Numbered from the stretch's first letter, positions 23,526 through 36,704 are shown. The stretch: 64,000 nucleotides of DNA from Gyromitra esculenta (GCA_038503075.1 JBCAML010000002.1:1116001-1180000); one strand, 5' to 3'. Notes: generated by a model from the letters alone, not told the origin. Numbers and translations: made by a program.

Positions 23526-25394
23526 GGCGGGCGGTCGAGTGGGCGTGGGGAGGAGTGGGGAGACGCGTTCGTTGACGCGTAGAGCAGACACCGGCAACAA
23601 CGCAATCCCGTGTTCTGGCTGTGCCACCAAAAACAGAACTGCGGCGCTGCGGCACTGTGTGAGAGGGCTGAAATAGCAGCAACACAGCCAACACAAGATG
23701 GCTCTTGGCCTTCTTGATTGCTCCATGCAGATATAATTATATGTACTCAATAATTCAGTTCGCTAGTCCAGGGTGTCCATCTACTGCACCCTTACAGCCT
23801 TGGGGACTAGATCAAGTGAACCTTTCAGTTGGGTGCTTAGCTGCAGTTCTCTCTCATCTAGGAGGGTTTTCTTACTTTCCTACATGCAGTTTTCCTCACC
23901 ACCATATCTCGACTGCGTAGGACACTGTGCTCGCTATACTACATGTATATGTGGTTGTTCTCGCGGTTCGGGGAGCGGAATAGCTTCATGGCTTGAGCTA
24001 CATGGATTTGCATTGCAACTCTTACTGTCGAGAGGATTTCAGTCTTTCATCTGCCAACTACAGCGTAGTCTTTACTGCAGCAATAAAATATCTCTACGCT
24101 AAGTATGATGTAGATTAGGTCTGCCGATGTGTCTAGCTGCATGTACATGTAATTGTGGTAGCCCGGACGTGCTAGATAGATACTAGATCTTTTCACTTAA
24201 TCTGGCCCTCGACTGTGCCAAGCACCAAATTCCCCTAGTAATCGCCGTACCCTATGTCGGATATGTGTGGCTGACAGTTTCAAAGTCGGTTGACGGCACC
24301 ACTAAAACGAAATTGAAACAACGTCTTGCTAGCGCACCGAGGTGTTGTCCAGATCCTTGCGGTGATCACCGATCACGTTTTTCTCGCCTCTTAAAGTTCC
24401 AGTTACGAATCAATTTCGAGGTGGTCGAATTTAAGGAACACGCCGATGTGTATTTTCGGATCCGGCTCGCCTATCGTATTGGGGGGAGAAGGGCTGGGGG
24501 ACAGACAGATACATGTAGAGTGTCCTCCCTTGCATTGAGGTGCCAAGGACTGGGCAAATGCCGTTTTGTCTCCACCCTTTCCCTCGTGCTGGGAGAGTAT
24601 CTCGTGGTCCTGGCCCTGTTGGAAATACACGCATGCACAAATCTTATACACCAGACCTGATTCATCACCATCGCCTCTCCTCGTTGCTGTGTTCAGTCGC
24701 GGCCAATTCGTAATTGGGCCGACGAGTGCATATCGACCAGAGTACATGTAGCCGTGGACATCATAGCTCGAGCACTCTGCTCTGCTTGGCGCAATTTCTT
24801 CAATCTAGCGCTGCGGATTGGCCCGTTCGTCCAGCCAGGTCTGGGGAAAACAGATACCTCGTACCATGCCGCTGTTGAGAAAGGTACCCGCTCGTTCAAT
24901 GGCCAGGGCACCTGAGATAGCCGCAATCACGACGAATTGGTGGGGGTGTTGTTCACACATGTAAAATTGGTTTGCACAGGGGACCAGATGTATCCAGCGC
25001 ATTCAACGTGAGAAGTTGACTGGAGCATAGCAACGTGATTGAATTGAAACCCAAGACTTGGCGAATCACCAAGAGACCATCGGAATCGGTCTCTGATGGA
25101 CCTCGTCCCCGCCGTGCTGGTACTGGCGCGCCGTCGGCTTACATAGGCCGGCGGCAGAGGGCGCTTGAATACATGTGTGTACCTGTGTAGGCTCCAGCTC
25201 CCCAAGAACGCGGGCTGCTGGGGTAGAGTACATCTAGGCACTTGTGGAGGACTGCTTTATTTTAGACATGAAACCGTCTCAGATTGCTCGCTAGCTACAC
25301 GTACTCCAACCAGCTGTGCTCCAGCGACTCTGCATGTATGTGCCTGGCCTGTGCCTGTGCCTGCTGTGGAGTAGCTACGTTATTCGAATTTGAT
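23526..25394. other. spacer between divergent RDH54 and SSH4-like genes
   Basis: This region lies between divergent genes and should contain both promoters. Open frames up to 131 codons (24265–24660) overlap frames on the other strand and match nothing I know. Four TACATGTA copies fall within 23940–24750, the densest group in the middle of the window. Confidence 0.5.
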
Positions 25395-26436
25395 GTCCCG
25401 CCCCTTGTGGCGTTTCGTCTCCTGTGTTCCTCTGTTCTGTTCCTGTGTTCTGTTCCTGCACTTGTTCTCGTGTGCCCTTCCTCCAGTTCTCGCTCTCTGC
25501 CCCTGTCTGTCTCGTTCTCTCTCGCCCCTGTCTTCCGATATCCTCCCTGCTGGTATCCCCGACGGCGGAGTTCGGGCGGCTTGGCTTCGATCCTTGCTTG
25601 GCAGGCCGCTTTGAGAGTTCATCGCCCCTCGCTTCCCATCTCCGCCTCGTTCTGGCGGACTTGCTTCTTTCTGGTGCTTCTGCTGGTGCTGGTGGTGTTT
25701 CTGTGCTGCTTCTTTGGCTCGTGCTTGTCCCTCTGCCTGGCTCTGGTTCTGGCTCTGCTGGTGTAAGGCTGTCGTGACCGGTGCTTGCCTGTCTGTCTTT
25801 GGTCTCTGGGCTTCTGTTGCACTTGATACTCTGCATAGACACATTTCGGTCGACCATTCTCTCTCGTCTTTCTCCCCTTCCTCTCTCCCTCTCCCCTTCC
25901 ACCGAGTCTCTCTTTCTTTATCCCATCCATCATCCATCATCATCCATCGTCCATCCATCCTCATCCTCTCACAGCTCTATCCATCCATATCTCTGTCTAT
26001 TGCTGCTGTTGGGCTGCTGCTGCTGCCATCACGCATCTCTATCTCCGTTGTCAACCGCATTGCTGCTGCTGTATGTAGAGTGACTTGCGGCTGCTTTCTG
26101 CTCCACCTCTTTTTTCTTGATTCATTATTTCTTTTCTTCCCCTGTTCGTCCGGTCAATCCCTCCAGGCGTTTCTCGCTCACCCGATTCTCCATCTCGCCA
26201 CTTATCACCAGGGCCCACCCTCTTCCTTTTCTTCCTTCTTCTTCTCCCAGCCTCTCCCATCACCACCATCGCTGCTGCTTCTCGCCTAGCCAAGCCATCT
26301 ACAACAAAGTGATCCCTCCCGCCCCCAAGCTCTCAACGACATATCGACATATCACGACACTCATACCTACACACGAGCATCGATAACAGCGACATACATA
26401 ATACATACATCTACAACCCCTCCCCTCCCCTAAACT
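25395..26436 (+). promoter_or_regulatory. pyrimidine-rich, ATG-poor 5' leader of the SSH4-like gene
   Basis: About 1.04 kb is strongly C/T-rich on the sense strand, with CCATC-type repeats near 25921–25990. Only one sense ATG occurs (26072), immediately followed by TAG, while CAT occurs many times. That ATG sits inside GTATGT, a consensus fungal 5' splice site, so it may belong to a leader intron. Alternatively it would be a start–stop upstream ORF. The low complexity leaves long open frames on both strands; I do not regard them as genes. Transcript extent is inferred. Confidence 0.5.
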
Positions 26437-28158
26437 ATGGCCGTCATCTCCAACCAACGCTCCCGCTTAAAAGGCGCCGAGTTAGGATATGGCTACACTA
26501 CCGTTCTGCGAAGTCCAGGCATAAGCACCGACTCCTCGGACTCGGGCACCGCAACAGGCACCGGCGTACTGATAGGGCTATTATCAGCATTCGGTTCCGC
26601 CGCGCTCGTCGCGCTGATATTTGCCATAATTTACTTCTTCCGATACACTTCGCGCGGGCGGATAATTCTGGACCGGATAGGAAGGCCTGGGGAATATGAT
26701 GATGAACAAGCGCTTGCGCGGGAGGAGGCGGAGGCCTTGGAACAGATGGATGAGATTTCGAGGCAGGAATATTTCAGGGCTAAGGGTACGGTTCTCCTCC
26801 CAACTTTAATTACCCCCTCTCCGGATATCCGTGGGAATGGACAATGGGGGACTTTAAAATACAAATGAGCTGGGACTGACAGGTTGAATTGCGGCTTTTT
26901 TTTTTTGCGCCTTGTGTTGGGTTTCTGCAGCTTTTATAGAAGCAAATCCACCAGATTCTGTACCGACGGATATATCGCTGTCGCAGTACCTCGCGATCCA
27001 GGAGAAGGGCGTGTCAGCATGGGAATTCGAGGCTGAGCTGGAAATTGCGAATTGTTTCGTTGAAGCCCGTACCGAGATTGAGTTCTTCGACTCAGTATGC
27101 TCCGTTCAGAGTAACCTCCCAGTACCGAAACAGAACGAGGTATATTACTGGGAGGCGAAGCTCTACGACAAGCCCGAAAACACGCTCGTGAGCATTGGCA
27201 TGACGACAAAGCCATATCCCATGTTTAGATTACCCGGTAAGTTGTTCTCTCGAAGCAATGGTGTTTTGTGTGTACGCTCCGAGGGAACCTCTCCTAATCA
27301 TTACCGAAAACAGGTTGGCACAAACACTCAATTGCTTACACTTCTCTCGGTCAACGCCGCCACAACCAGCCTTTCTACGGTACCTCCTACGCCCCCTCCT
27401 TCCACCAAGGTGACGTCATTGGCGTCGGTTACCGTCCACGCACAGGCACTATCTTCTTCACACGTAACGGCAAGAAACTCGACGACGCAGCTCATGGTCT
27501 CAAATCGCTCAACCTATTCCCTACTATTGGCGCCAATGGACCCGCCTCCATTCATGTAAATTTCGGTCAACTCGGCTTCGTCTTTATCGAAGCCAATGTG
27601 AAAAAATGGGGTCTCGCTCCCGCATCTGGTTCACTTGCGCCACCACCCCCATATGGATCTGAGCAAGGTAGCATCCTACTAGAAACCGGCCAACGCGGCC
27701 AAGCTCCCGGCGGAGGCTACTTTGAACAAGCACCACACCCTCATCCACATACAGGTCGCGGTCGTAGCAGTAGCACATTGCATACAAATGTACGAGTTGG
27801 CTCGGGCGCGCCAGGTGCTGGTGTATCACCTACATCACCGGGACCACAACGAAGTCCTACTGATATCTCGCTCGCTAATATTAATGTGTCCGATCAGCGG
27901 ATAACACATCGGGAATCGAGTCCACCGCCGGATTACAGTTCGCAATCCAGTAGTGCCAGCAGTTCTTCGGAGGAGAGTGATGAAGATACAAGACGGCGGA
28001 ATGATAGGGTTGGGGATCGGGAACGATTATTGGGCCGACGGAGTCCAACACCAGCATACGGTGATATTGTGAGGGAAGGAAACGGTTTCGCAAACGGGAG
28101 GGGAAGAAGTGGAAGTGCGCCTGCAGGACCGAGTGGTGGAGGGTTTAGGGTATTTTAA
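26437..28158 (+). CDS. SSH4: Ssh4/Ear1-like SPRY-domain membrane adaptor for Rsp5 ubiquitin ligase
   Basis: Exons 26437–26785, 26931–27236 and 27314–28158 join in consistent phases to 499 aa. One membrane helix (about residues 43–68, GVLIGLLSAFGSAALVALIF…) follows a short Ser/Thr-rich lumenal N-terminus. A SPRY domain lies at about 130–305, with typical GDVIGVGYRP and TIFFTRNGKKL strands. The C-terminal tail is Ser/Pro-rich and has two PPxY motifs: PPPY ending at Tyr332 and PPDY ending at Tyr426. In yeast, Ssh4 and Ear1 have this layout; they sit in endosome/vacuole membranes and bring Rsp5, whose WW domains bind PPxY, to cargo for multivesicular-body sorting. The order helix, SPRY, PPxY makes the assignment good; Ssh4 and Ear1 cannot be told apart here. 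Confidence 0.9.
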
Positions 28159-31100
28159 GAGAAAGAGTTTTTATGAATTGGGTTGTGATGTTTTGGGCGT
28201 GAATATTGGCTTTTTTTTCTTTTTCTTGAAAAATAGGGTTTGGTTTTGTTTCCTTTTTTTGACTTTCGTGGGTTGAATGTTTGGCTGGAACTCGTTTGGT
28301 TTGTTTGTTTTTCTTCTCGGGTTTTTTATTGGCTTGGCTTGGCTCTTTTATTTTCCAATTTGGAAATTGGGCGCAGGTGCGATTGGTTACTAGCTACTTG
28401 CATACTATAGTTTGCGATGTGGTGGTGTGGTGCGGTGTGTTCACTTTCTTACCATCTCTATATCTGACATTTATTATTTTGGGTTTGGGGGGAATTGGTG
28501 GGGATATATTGCTGTCTATTCTCAGTTTTTCTTTCTTACTGTGTCTATTTACTCTAGGATGGGAAATACGTATTTTACCTCCACTACTGGTCTTGTCGGC
28601 TTTTTTGTCTGATTGTGTTTAGCCATTTAGTTTCATGGGTTGCGAGGAGCCCTTTTTTCTTTTTTTTTCTTGCGGTTTGCATTGTGGCTTGACGCTCCTG
28701 AGTTTTCTTAGTGTGTTTGTGGAGTGAATGGATAGGGTTGATGTGAATTGCGTTCGCGAGTGATCATTCTGACAGTAGAAGAAGATAGGGGACAACAGAG
28801 GTATTTGCAATCATCTTTTGAGCCGCGCCTGCTTGATGGATTGATTGATAGGTGGCAGTGAATGGGCATAGTAGTTGCGTCACGTGGAGTTTAGCTTGGA
28901 GTTAGGGGAGCCCCTTTTCTGCTTTCTTACTTTGAGAGGAGTTTGATGTGGTTGTGGAGGAAAGGGGGGGATGGAAGAGAGTGTGTGGTGGGAGAGGGAG
29001 AGGGGGAGAGAGGGTAAGGGTAATGCGTAGCGCTGTTGATCATGGCCGTTTTTCTACCATATATTTTCTCTCTCTCTAGCTCTCCCCTATAATGGTTTAC
29101 ATATACACACATACAAAATCACTACACCGCACTGGGGGGGGGGTATGGACCGTATAGTTTCTTTCTTTCTTTTTTTTTTGCTTGGTGGGGTTTGGTAAAC
29201 TACCTACCTAGCTCGTTGAACGATTACTATACGCTGTTTTTCTCTCTCTCTCGCGGTCAACACTCATTAGGTCTTACCTGTCCAGTCAGTCGCCTTCCCC
29301 CCCCCTCCCCCCTCCCCCCACACTGTGGTATCTACCTTATCTAGGTACTCTTTTCCCCTTAGGTAAAAAAAGCAATAAGAACCCAAATATAAAAGAGTGA
29401 CACAAAATCGACAAGTCGCCGTTATCGTCATCTAGAAGCACTTCCCCGTGCATAGATTCAAGGGGAGAGAGAGAGGGGAGAGAGAGAGAGAGACGTCAGT
29501 GTGTGATTGACCTTGCAGAATCTGGAATATTCCGTGCCGTGTCAGCCAGCTTCTGGAAGGAAAGAAAGAAAAAGCTTATTCACATGTCCGTGTGTTACGG
29601 ATGCACGGCTTATCGAATTAGGTGAGATACATAAACCTGGTGTGGGGGGGAGGGGGTTGTGCACAGCACAGCGGCCGGAGCGAAAGCAGTGGTCTGCGAA
29701 TTAGGTTCATGCCGTGATGGTGGTGGCGATGGTGTGCTAGTTTAGAAGGAGTAAAAGGGTAGGTTTCAGTGCTGATGGTAGCCTTAGGGGAACGATGCGG
29801 AATACGATGCAGGGCTAAAGTGCAGGAAAGGACGATGTTCTGCCGTTTGGCGTTACACTGGAGATCTCTGGACGGATCTTTTTCTTTTTTTTGATGGCGG
29901 AACCAGGGCTTGGCGGGGAGGGGGTTGAATGAGGAATGGGTAAAGCGATGGTGTCCGTCAGGCTCGCGATGTAGCAGGAGCCTTGTGGGAGAGAAACATC
30001 GGTAGTTGCGAGCAGGAACGGGAATTAGGGGACCGCCTCACGATCCCGAATCACGTCCAAGAGCGGTTTGGAATAAAATAACGTCTGTAACGGGCATGGG
30101 GTCAGAGCAGGATGCAAACCATATCACACCAACGTAGAATATAGTACTCTACGTATGTGTATGCGCGCTGCACGGGAGGCTATCACGCCCCAGGTCCCTT
30201 CTCTCGCTTTTGGGTTTTAGGTTGAGTCGAGGTTACCAGGAAAGTGTCTGTGTTACACACCACCTGTCAGCCGCGCAGATCAGATCATGCGAAGGAAGCG
30301 TTCTAGAAGCATTCCTGTCTGGGCGGGGCAGCCGAACCGATCAACGCCTAATCAGGAACACAGAGTCCGGTGGTGGCGCCTGCTGGAATCCCGATGAGAG
30401 ACAGTCGCGAGAGTGAGAGGCTATGATCCTAATCCCTAGCTAGAGCAGCATGAATAGAACAGAAGATGCATATTCTCCCAGAGCGACTGGAACAAACCCC
30501 ACGTGGAGAACGTGGAGAATTGTACAACCGGCACTTGAATAGTAGATGTAGAATCACCTGATGCTGCCGCCTTGACAAATTTCTAGGGTTTTTGACCCAT
30601 GCTTCTGACCATCTTCGACGTCTCCAAAGTGTTTTACCTTCTTTTGGGCTATTGCTTCCTTCAGAGATAATTGCTAGGAAAGACTCTTCTGCCGCTGTGA
30701 ACTCTCATTCCAAATGTTGCACAGGTGCGGGTACGTAATGGAAACACTGCACGACCCATATGCAGTTGCGTGAGAAGGTGCACATGAGAAAGAAGGTCTC
30801 ACCCTCTATCTGAAATGTAATTTGCCACTGGGCACCAGAGCACGATAATCCTCTGTCGACGTTAAGACTCGTTGATGCGCTGAGTACAGGCCTATTTCAC
30901 TGGACGAGATTCATTGGATAGAACAGCAATTGCATTGACCTGAGTGTCGAAATTGATGACTATGAGTGTCTTGGTTTGCCAATGAATCTAAATGATCCTT
31001 TACAGAAAGTTATATTCTAGTAAAAGGCTGTGAAACATGCGCACATCTTCGATCATACCTTGCTGTGCAAAGAAAAACTTGGACGACCTAGCTATGTCCA

Positions 31101-32964
31101 CCCTTGAAAATTTTGAGATTCTCTGGACGCCGATTGTGATTCGGAACCAGCACTTGCATTAGAAATATCTAGTCACTGGAATGGTTAGTAAAATTAGGCC
31201 ACAGGAGACGTAAGCCGACGGAGTATATCAATGAAGATGAGTAAACAGTAGAAAGGGCTGTAACAGTCGTACTTTCAAGCAAGAACCCCGATTACCGTAC
31301 ATGCTGCTCACTCTTAGAAAAAAAGGTCGCCTCGTGATCGATAATCGGCAAAATCCATAAGCTTCCATGTTCCATGGTTGTTATCATTTATTTATTATCC
31401 CATTAGGCACATGCAACCCGAAGGTTATTTGCTCTACGGCTGTGCGAAACGAAAATATAACCATCCAGTATTAATGACTTGCTTCCGGGTTTGTCTCCGG
31501 TTGTGTTACTTTCCCAAAAGTGATTTTCTAGCCCTCCCGTAAACAATTTCTCTCTGGCCACCAAAAAAATGCTGGATCCATTCCCTGCTACACTCATAGT
31601 ACATCAGTTATTAGATTTTCGTACCCCGCCCTAACTAAGGCTGCGCTTCTTCTGCATTGACCAAATAATATGTTCGTGGCAGTTTACTCAAAACCAATAG
31701 TAGATAGGTAGTAAGTGCCCAAACCTCACCTGCTGGAACTATGAAGAGAAAAAGTGAAAGAAAAAAAAGACCATCGAGTAGCGTTTCTCTACCTAGAGTA
31801 AACGTAAACGTAATTAGTTGCCTACAGAAACTTAGAAGTTGACGAGACACGGGCCGCAGTGAACTATGAGAAATCTTCAGAGGTAATACAAGCCCCTTCT
31901 GTAGCCAAGAAACGCAGCCTGATTACCCGAAATCAGTGTATCGGATCTGAAGTGGACAAATCGATTATCACTCAATACTTCCCCGATCAAAATCTGTTGG
32001 TTCCTCTTAGGCTTGTAATATACCCTTGTTGTTTTTGGTCTCAGAAACTTTCTGGAGCGTTCCAACATATCCTGGTCTGCATATGTTTAGGGTTGTGAGT
32101 ATCTGATTCACATCGGATGTTTCCAGGTTCAAATATCCCATTTAATAGGATCAAAGACCTGACAGGTGAATAGAGTCACACAAAGATCCATTATGGGCAG
32201 GCCTTGCGCCATAATTTAAAAAAAAACAAAGGGCTGGGGCCGAAAGCCCAATAGGAGGTTGGCCAGGCTTGCAGCATATCCAGTGCGAACGTCGCCTGGG
32301 TCTGATTTCTGGCTAATATTCAGCAAGAATTTTCTAAATCCTCTTTTCAAATTTTCGTGCTTGATCTCTGATTTTCTGATTTTCTTTGGGGATGATGGTG
32401 GTGATGTCTGATTGTGGTGTTGATAAGTTCCTAGTCTGCACGGTTGATAGGGGAGCAAGGTTAAACCTAGCGCCCCAAATTCCCGACGCATTGACCACAG
32501 CTTTAAGACCATAACTCGAACGAGGAACATTTTTTGAGCCAGTCTAAGATAATTTCTTCAGACGATCAGCCGAATTTAGACATAAACTGTTGACAGACTG
32601 CCAGGGGCAAGTATTCGCGACAGGTATTCAGAACTTTGGTTAAACAGTGGTGCATGCATGTGTTGGGTCCGACTGGCGTGGCGCATGCATCGCAAAAGTG
32701 CTGAAGGTCAGGAACGATACCCAGAGTGGATCGATGGTAACCCCGTAGATGCTGCATATAGATAGATGCCTGCGGTTGGATGGATATTTTAGCGATGCTA
32801 CCCCCAAGCTGTGGTACAAGCTCACAACGCTCTCCCTGCCTGCGCCGCTGAGCAGGAGGCAGCCCGAGTCGAACATCGGGGGGGGGGGCGATATAGTAAT
32901 GTGGGTTAGATCGATATCTGTGTCTCTCCCCCTCGTTGGGGGGGGCGTTGCTTTTCTACCCATG
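28159..32964. other. long intergenic spacer with simple repeats
   Basis: No gene is recognised in 4.8 kb. The first few hundred bases are T/G-rich and should include the 3' UTR of the SSH4-like gene. Simple repeats include a G run near 29135, a C-rich run at 29297–29320, and GGGAGA/GA repeats at 29461–29493. Open frames are short and without known motifs. Unlike other spacers, no TACATGTA was found here. Confidence 0.45.
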
Positions 32965-34156
32965 TGCTTCAGCGCTCTGTCAAGTCGTTGCAGCTTTCTT
33001 AAGCTCCTCATCATCCCACCTTCAAAGAGATTTTTTTCCCCCCAGCATCTGGCAGAGATCGCATCTTTTCGAGCTTTCTTGTCCCACGGATTTTGCCACT
33101 GCAGCCACCTCTCTCAGGAGCTTTAGATCGTCGCTTAAGTTATCTAAAGTATTTTCCTTTCCCAGTTGTTGGATAACCGGACTTAGAACCGAGTGTTGTC
33201 ACGGCCTATCACTCCAGTCTCTTGTTCCTGTTTTCCCGGCCCCTTGATCTGGTAGCACGGTGGTACATAATTGAACAGGGAGCTTGGAGGCCGGGTTGTC
33301 TTGTGCTTCACGTTGACGTCGCTATCCCACGGCAGCAAAGGAGTAGACAAACATCGTTCCCGACGTGCAACAGACGGGTTGAGGAATTTGCAAGACGGGA
33401 GGGAAGGGATAGAAGACAGGAGGAAATAAATTCAGCACAGGCGGCCGGTGGAATAAGCAAAACAGAGAGTAGGGGGTCAAGGAGGATCTGATCTTTTTTT
33501 TCCACGCCTCCATCTTTTCCACCCGCACACACACTTGAGCATTTGATCAAACCCACACACCACATCGTCCCATTCACGCAGCTTCTCAGGAATCCGCGGG
33601 TGGTATACATCCTCCCAATCAACCCCCTCTCACCGGTCCTGAAGAAACATCGAGTACTGGTACCAACACTCGCTCGCGACCTCCGAAGTCTCACCTGTGA
33701 CCAACCGTGTGCGCTGTGTTCCCCAGACTTCTGTTGTCTTTTATTTATTTAATTCTTTTCCATTTATCCTCCAACTCCTTCCTTCCTAGCTTCCTTTCTT
33801 TCAATTCCCCTAATTCTGAAGCCGTGGTTCGTTTTCCGTCACAAGCCTATCCCGTTCACACGGGTCCAACAGCTAGCAAGCAACGCACAAGCCACTCCTG
33901 GCGGGATTCTGCAGTAATCTTCGCTTCCATTTCCAGCATACCATCTTGCATTTGTGATCTACAATCTCGCAGCATCAGCACAAACAGAAGTTCGGATACC
34001 ATTTTCGTAAAGAATCTTACAGATCTTTGTTGTGTCTTGTGGAAATCCCGAGTCGGATTGCAAACAAGACACAAACACAAAGACAGGGGTTGAGATAGGC
34101 TGGATCTTTCGAGAGAATAAAATAATAAGCTGTCAAGCTGGCGGTTTCAAGCAAAG
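32965..34156 (+). promoter_or_regulatory. ATG-free upstream leader of PDE1
   Basis: No ATG occurs on the plus strand between 32962 and 34157 (about 1.19 kb), while CAT occurs about 19 times in the same interval. Composition alone therefore does not explain the gap. This is the pattern expected of a long 5' leader kept free of upstream starts. Promoter and transcript start are not located. Confidence 0.5.
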
Positions 34157-35891
34157 ATGATGGATCTCCCGCTTTCCAAGTCATTGTGCTGGTGAGATTC
34201 CCATCCGCCCTTTCCCCCATAAGATTGAACCTGGGCCTATTGATCTGACCACTTGATTCGGGTATCTGCAGGGATCCGCGGGAGGCCCGAGCGAGGGCAA
34301 CGTCTCTGGGTACCTCATTCGGTCCACGGCCACAGCTTGGGCCAAAGGTTCGCTACTTGCTGTCGATGCGGGGACCCATTTGGCAGGAATCATACGCGTT
34401 CTCGAGGAACACTCTGGTTCTTTGGTTGCCACTTCATCGGATCATAAAGATGGCTCGATGACAATACCGATCTCGGCAAGCAATGGCCCCATAGGCAGAC
34501 CGTTTCCCTTCGCTGGGGCGAATCTGCCTTGTAAAACCCCACGGGCAAACGCTGTGTATATAACCAGGGAACTCGTCTCGACCTACTTGATAACCCATCC
34601 ACATCTGGATCATCTCTCAGGCTTCGTCATCAACACTGCAGCTTTTACACAGACCAAATGTCCAAAACGACTGGCCTCCTTGCCCTCAACCATCGAGGCC
34701 ATCAAGACACATATCTTCAATGATGTTATCTGGCCTAATCTTTCAGATGAAGAGTCTGGAGTAGGGTTGGTCACATATCAACGCCTACCAATAGCAGCAT
34801 TAGATTACGTGGAGATTTGCAAGGGGTTGAGTGTACAAGCCTGGCCTATATCACATGGCCATTGCATGAACACCCATTCTCACCGAGGGAGCACAAGTGA
34901 GGAGGCAGAGAGAAGCCCAGGCGGCTCTATTAGAAAGATTTGTGTGTACGATTCGGCTGTATATTTTATCAGGGATGAGGCAACCAAAAAAGAAGTTATG
35001 ATGTGGGGAGATGTTGAGCCAGGTTTGTTTTTATTTTTTGTCTGCTCCAGATGGGTATTTTTCTTGGGGTCTTGTTGCTAATTTAAGACTGAAGATTCAT
35101 TGTCACTCTCACCAAGGAACCATCCTGCCTGGAATGAGGCAGCCACCAGGTTTCACAAAGGATTACTAGACACCATCTTTATCGAGTGTAGTTATGATTC
35201 CTGTCAACCGGATAAAGCACTGTTTGGACATCTTTCGCCACCACATCTCTTGGAGGAACTGCGGATAATGGCCGAAAGAGTCATAGCACTAAGGGCCCAG
35301 GAAGAAAAAGAGAGGCGGGAAAGGCTAAAACGGAAACGCATGAGCCAGAGTATAGACAATATTCCAAAAAAACACTCTGTGCAGTTTTCAGAGAATGGCG
35401 AAGAAAACCACGAGCAAAATCACGAGGGACCTGGGATTGGGCATTACAGTCGGCATGGAAACGGCAATGGCAGACGAGGCTCAAAGAGTTCTAGGCATGC
35501 AGTATCTGGCACGATGGAGAGGAGGGATGTGGATACTAATGAAGACCATATTTCGCCAAAAACCCAGTTATCGCCAAGGGGTATGAGTAACGGCAAAAGT
35601 TTTAATCATGAGCTTGATTCGATCAACATGGCGGTGGGACAAAGGACGCCGGAACCAAGAACATGTTCGGATCAGCATTCTCTTCCTTCTCCGGCTTCTA
35701 TATCGGCAGGATTGCTACAACATGGATCACTCAAGGGATTACATTTGGTGGTTACTCATGTCAAAGACACGCTTGAAGACGATGTGGACGCGGCGAGAAA
35801 CATCCTAGCAAGTCTGGAAAGACTCGAGAAGGATAAAAAGTTGGGTTGTACTTTTTCGCTCAGTGAACAGGGCCGTACGTTTTATTTCTAG
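34157..35891 (+). CDS. PDE1: class II 3',5'-cyclic-nucleotide phosphodiesterase (PDE1, low-affinity cAMP type)
   Basis: Exons end or start at …34191, 34272–35022 and 35095–35891. The protein reads FQVIVL-GSAGGPSEGNVSGYLIR, then the class II metal-binding signature THPHLDHLSGF, later SHGHCM, IFIECSYD, LFGHLSPPHLL and a C-terminal VTHVKD block. About 515 residues follow the first intron. The fold is metallo-beta-lactamase-like; the enzyme hydrolyses cAMP and tempers PKA signalling. A Lys/Arg-rich and Ser/His-rich insertion (about 35280–35680) is typical of fungal forms. The start is unresolved: the first ATG (34157) is out of frame with FQVIVL, and that frame has no ATG back to a stop near 34127. 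The coding start given is therefore provisional; a missing upstream exon, a one-base change or a non-ATG start could explain it. Confidence 0.88.
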
Positions 35892-36704
35892 GTTGTTAGC
35901 ATGCATAATAGCATGCAAGACTAAAAGTCTTGAGGGATAGCTCCCGCATCTCATTGCTGGTGTGGCGGCAAAGGGCTAGTGCTTTCAGAAAGTTCACTCC
36001 CTTTTTACAGTTCGTTGTCCTTTCCTGCAAGTTACCCTCAAGCGTTTGTACCTTGTATTTGTTTTGTGCGATCATTTACCTGGGGTTTGGAGTTGCCTAT
36101 GCAATCGCTTTTTTCTCAGGGAGCTTTTTTCTACGCATTTACTTGCACTTCCCACTCCTTTTTTTTTTGTTCTAATAGGATAGTAGTTGACTTTTTGCGA
36201 TGGCGTTAGTGAGGGGAGCAATCGCGATAGCTATTTTCTCTTTCTTCCCTTTTCTTCCTTTTCATTTTCATCCGTGATGGGGTTTTGCGTGGGGATTTGT
36301 AACCTTAGTATTCTTTCTTTCTCGTGGGGCGGTTGGTTCTGGTTTCTTTTTTGGGAGTGAGTGTTCTGTTACATATTTTGAGGGGTTTCTTTCTTTCGCT
36401 CTTTGATGTGGCTTTGGTTGGTATTAGATGAAACTTAGATGATTGGTACGACCTTGTATTTGTTTTGGATCTGGATGTAACTTATGACGGGTTCTTTTTG
36501 ATTGTTTTGATTGTGATTTTACATAGGGTGCATATTGTACATGCAGTTGGAGACCGTTTACCGCTCCCGTGTATACAGAGAAGACAGTATCATATAAGCT
36601 TTGACATACATGTATATTGTACAGATCCTACATGTATTTATTGTGTGAATACTACACGTATATACTTGATGTAAATGCTACCTTTGGAGATAGCTGGAAT
36701 AAAA
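35892..36704. other. PDE1 3' flank and spacer
   Basis: This T-rich region should contain the PDE1 3' UTR. Two TACATGTA sites lie close together at 36607 and 36629. No gene is seen. Confidence 0.45.

Noticed and set aside
23526..23750. N-terminal extension of RDH54 upstream of the ATG at 23525
   Set aside because: The frame stays open but the added sequence is Cys/Leu-rich and unlike the family, whereas MFNKKFVPP resembles the known start.
25375..26389. several long open frames on both strands (up to about 194 codons)
   Set aside because: They lie in a low-complexity C/T-rich tract, and open frames on all strands are expected there. Products are Ser/Leu/Pro or Arg/Glu-rich with no domain.
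29120..29500. possible CRISPR-like or satellite array among G, C and GA runs
   Set aside because: These are simple homopolymer and dinucleotide runs with no repeat–spacer pattern; a nuclear fungal locus would not be expected to hold CRISPR.
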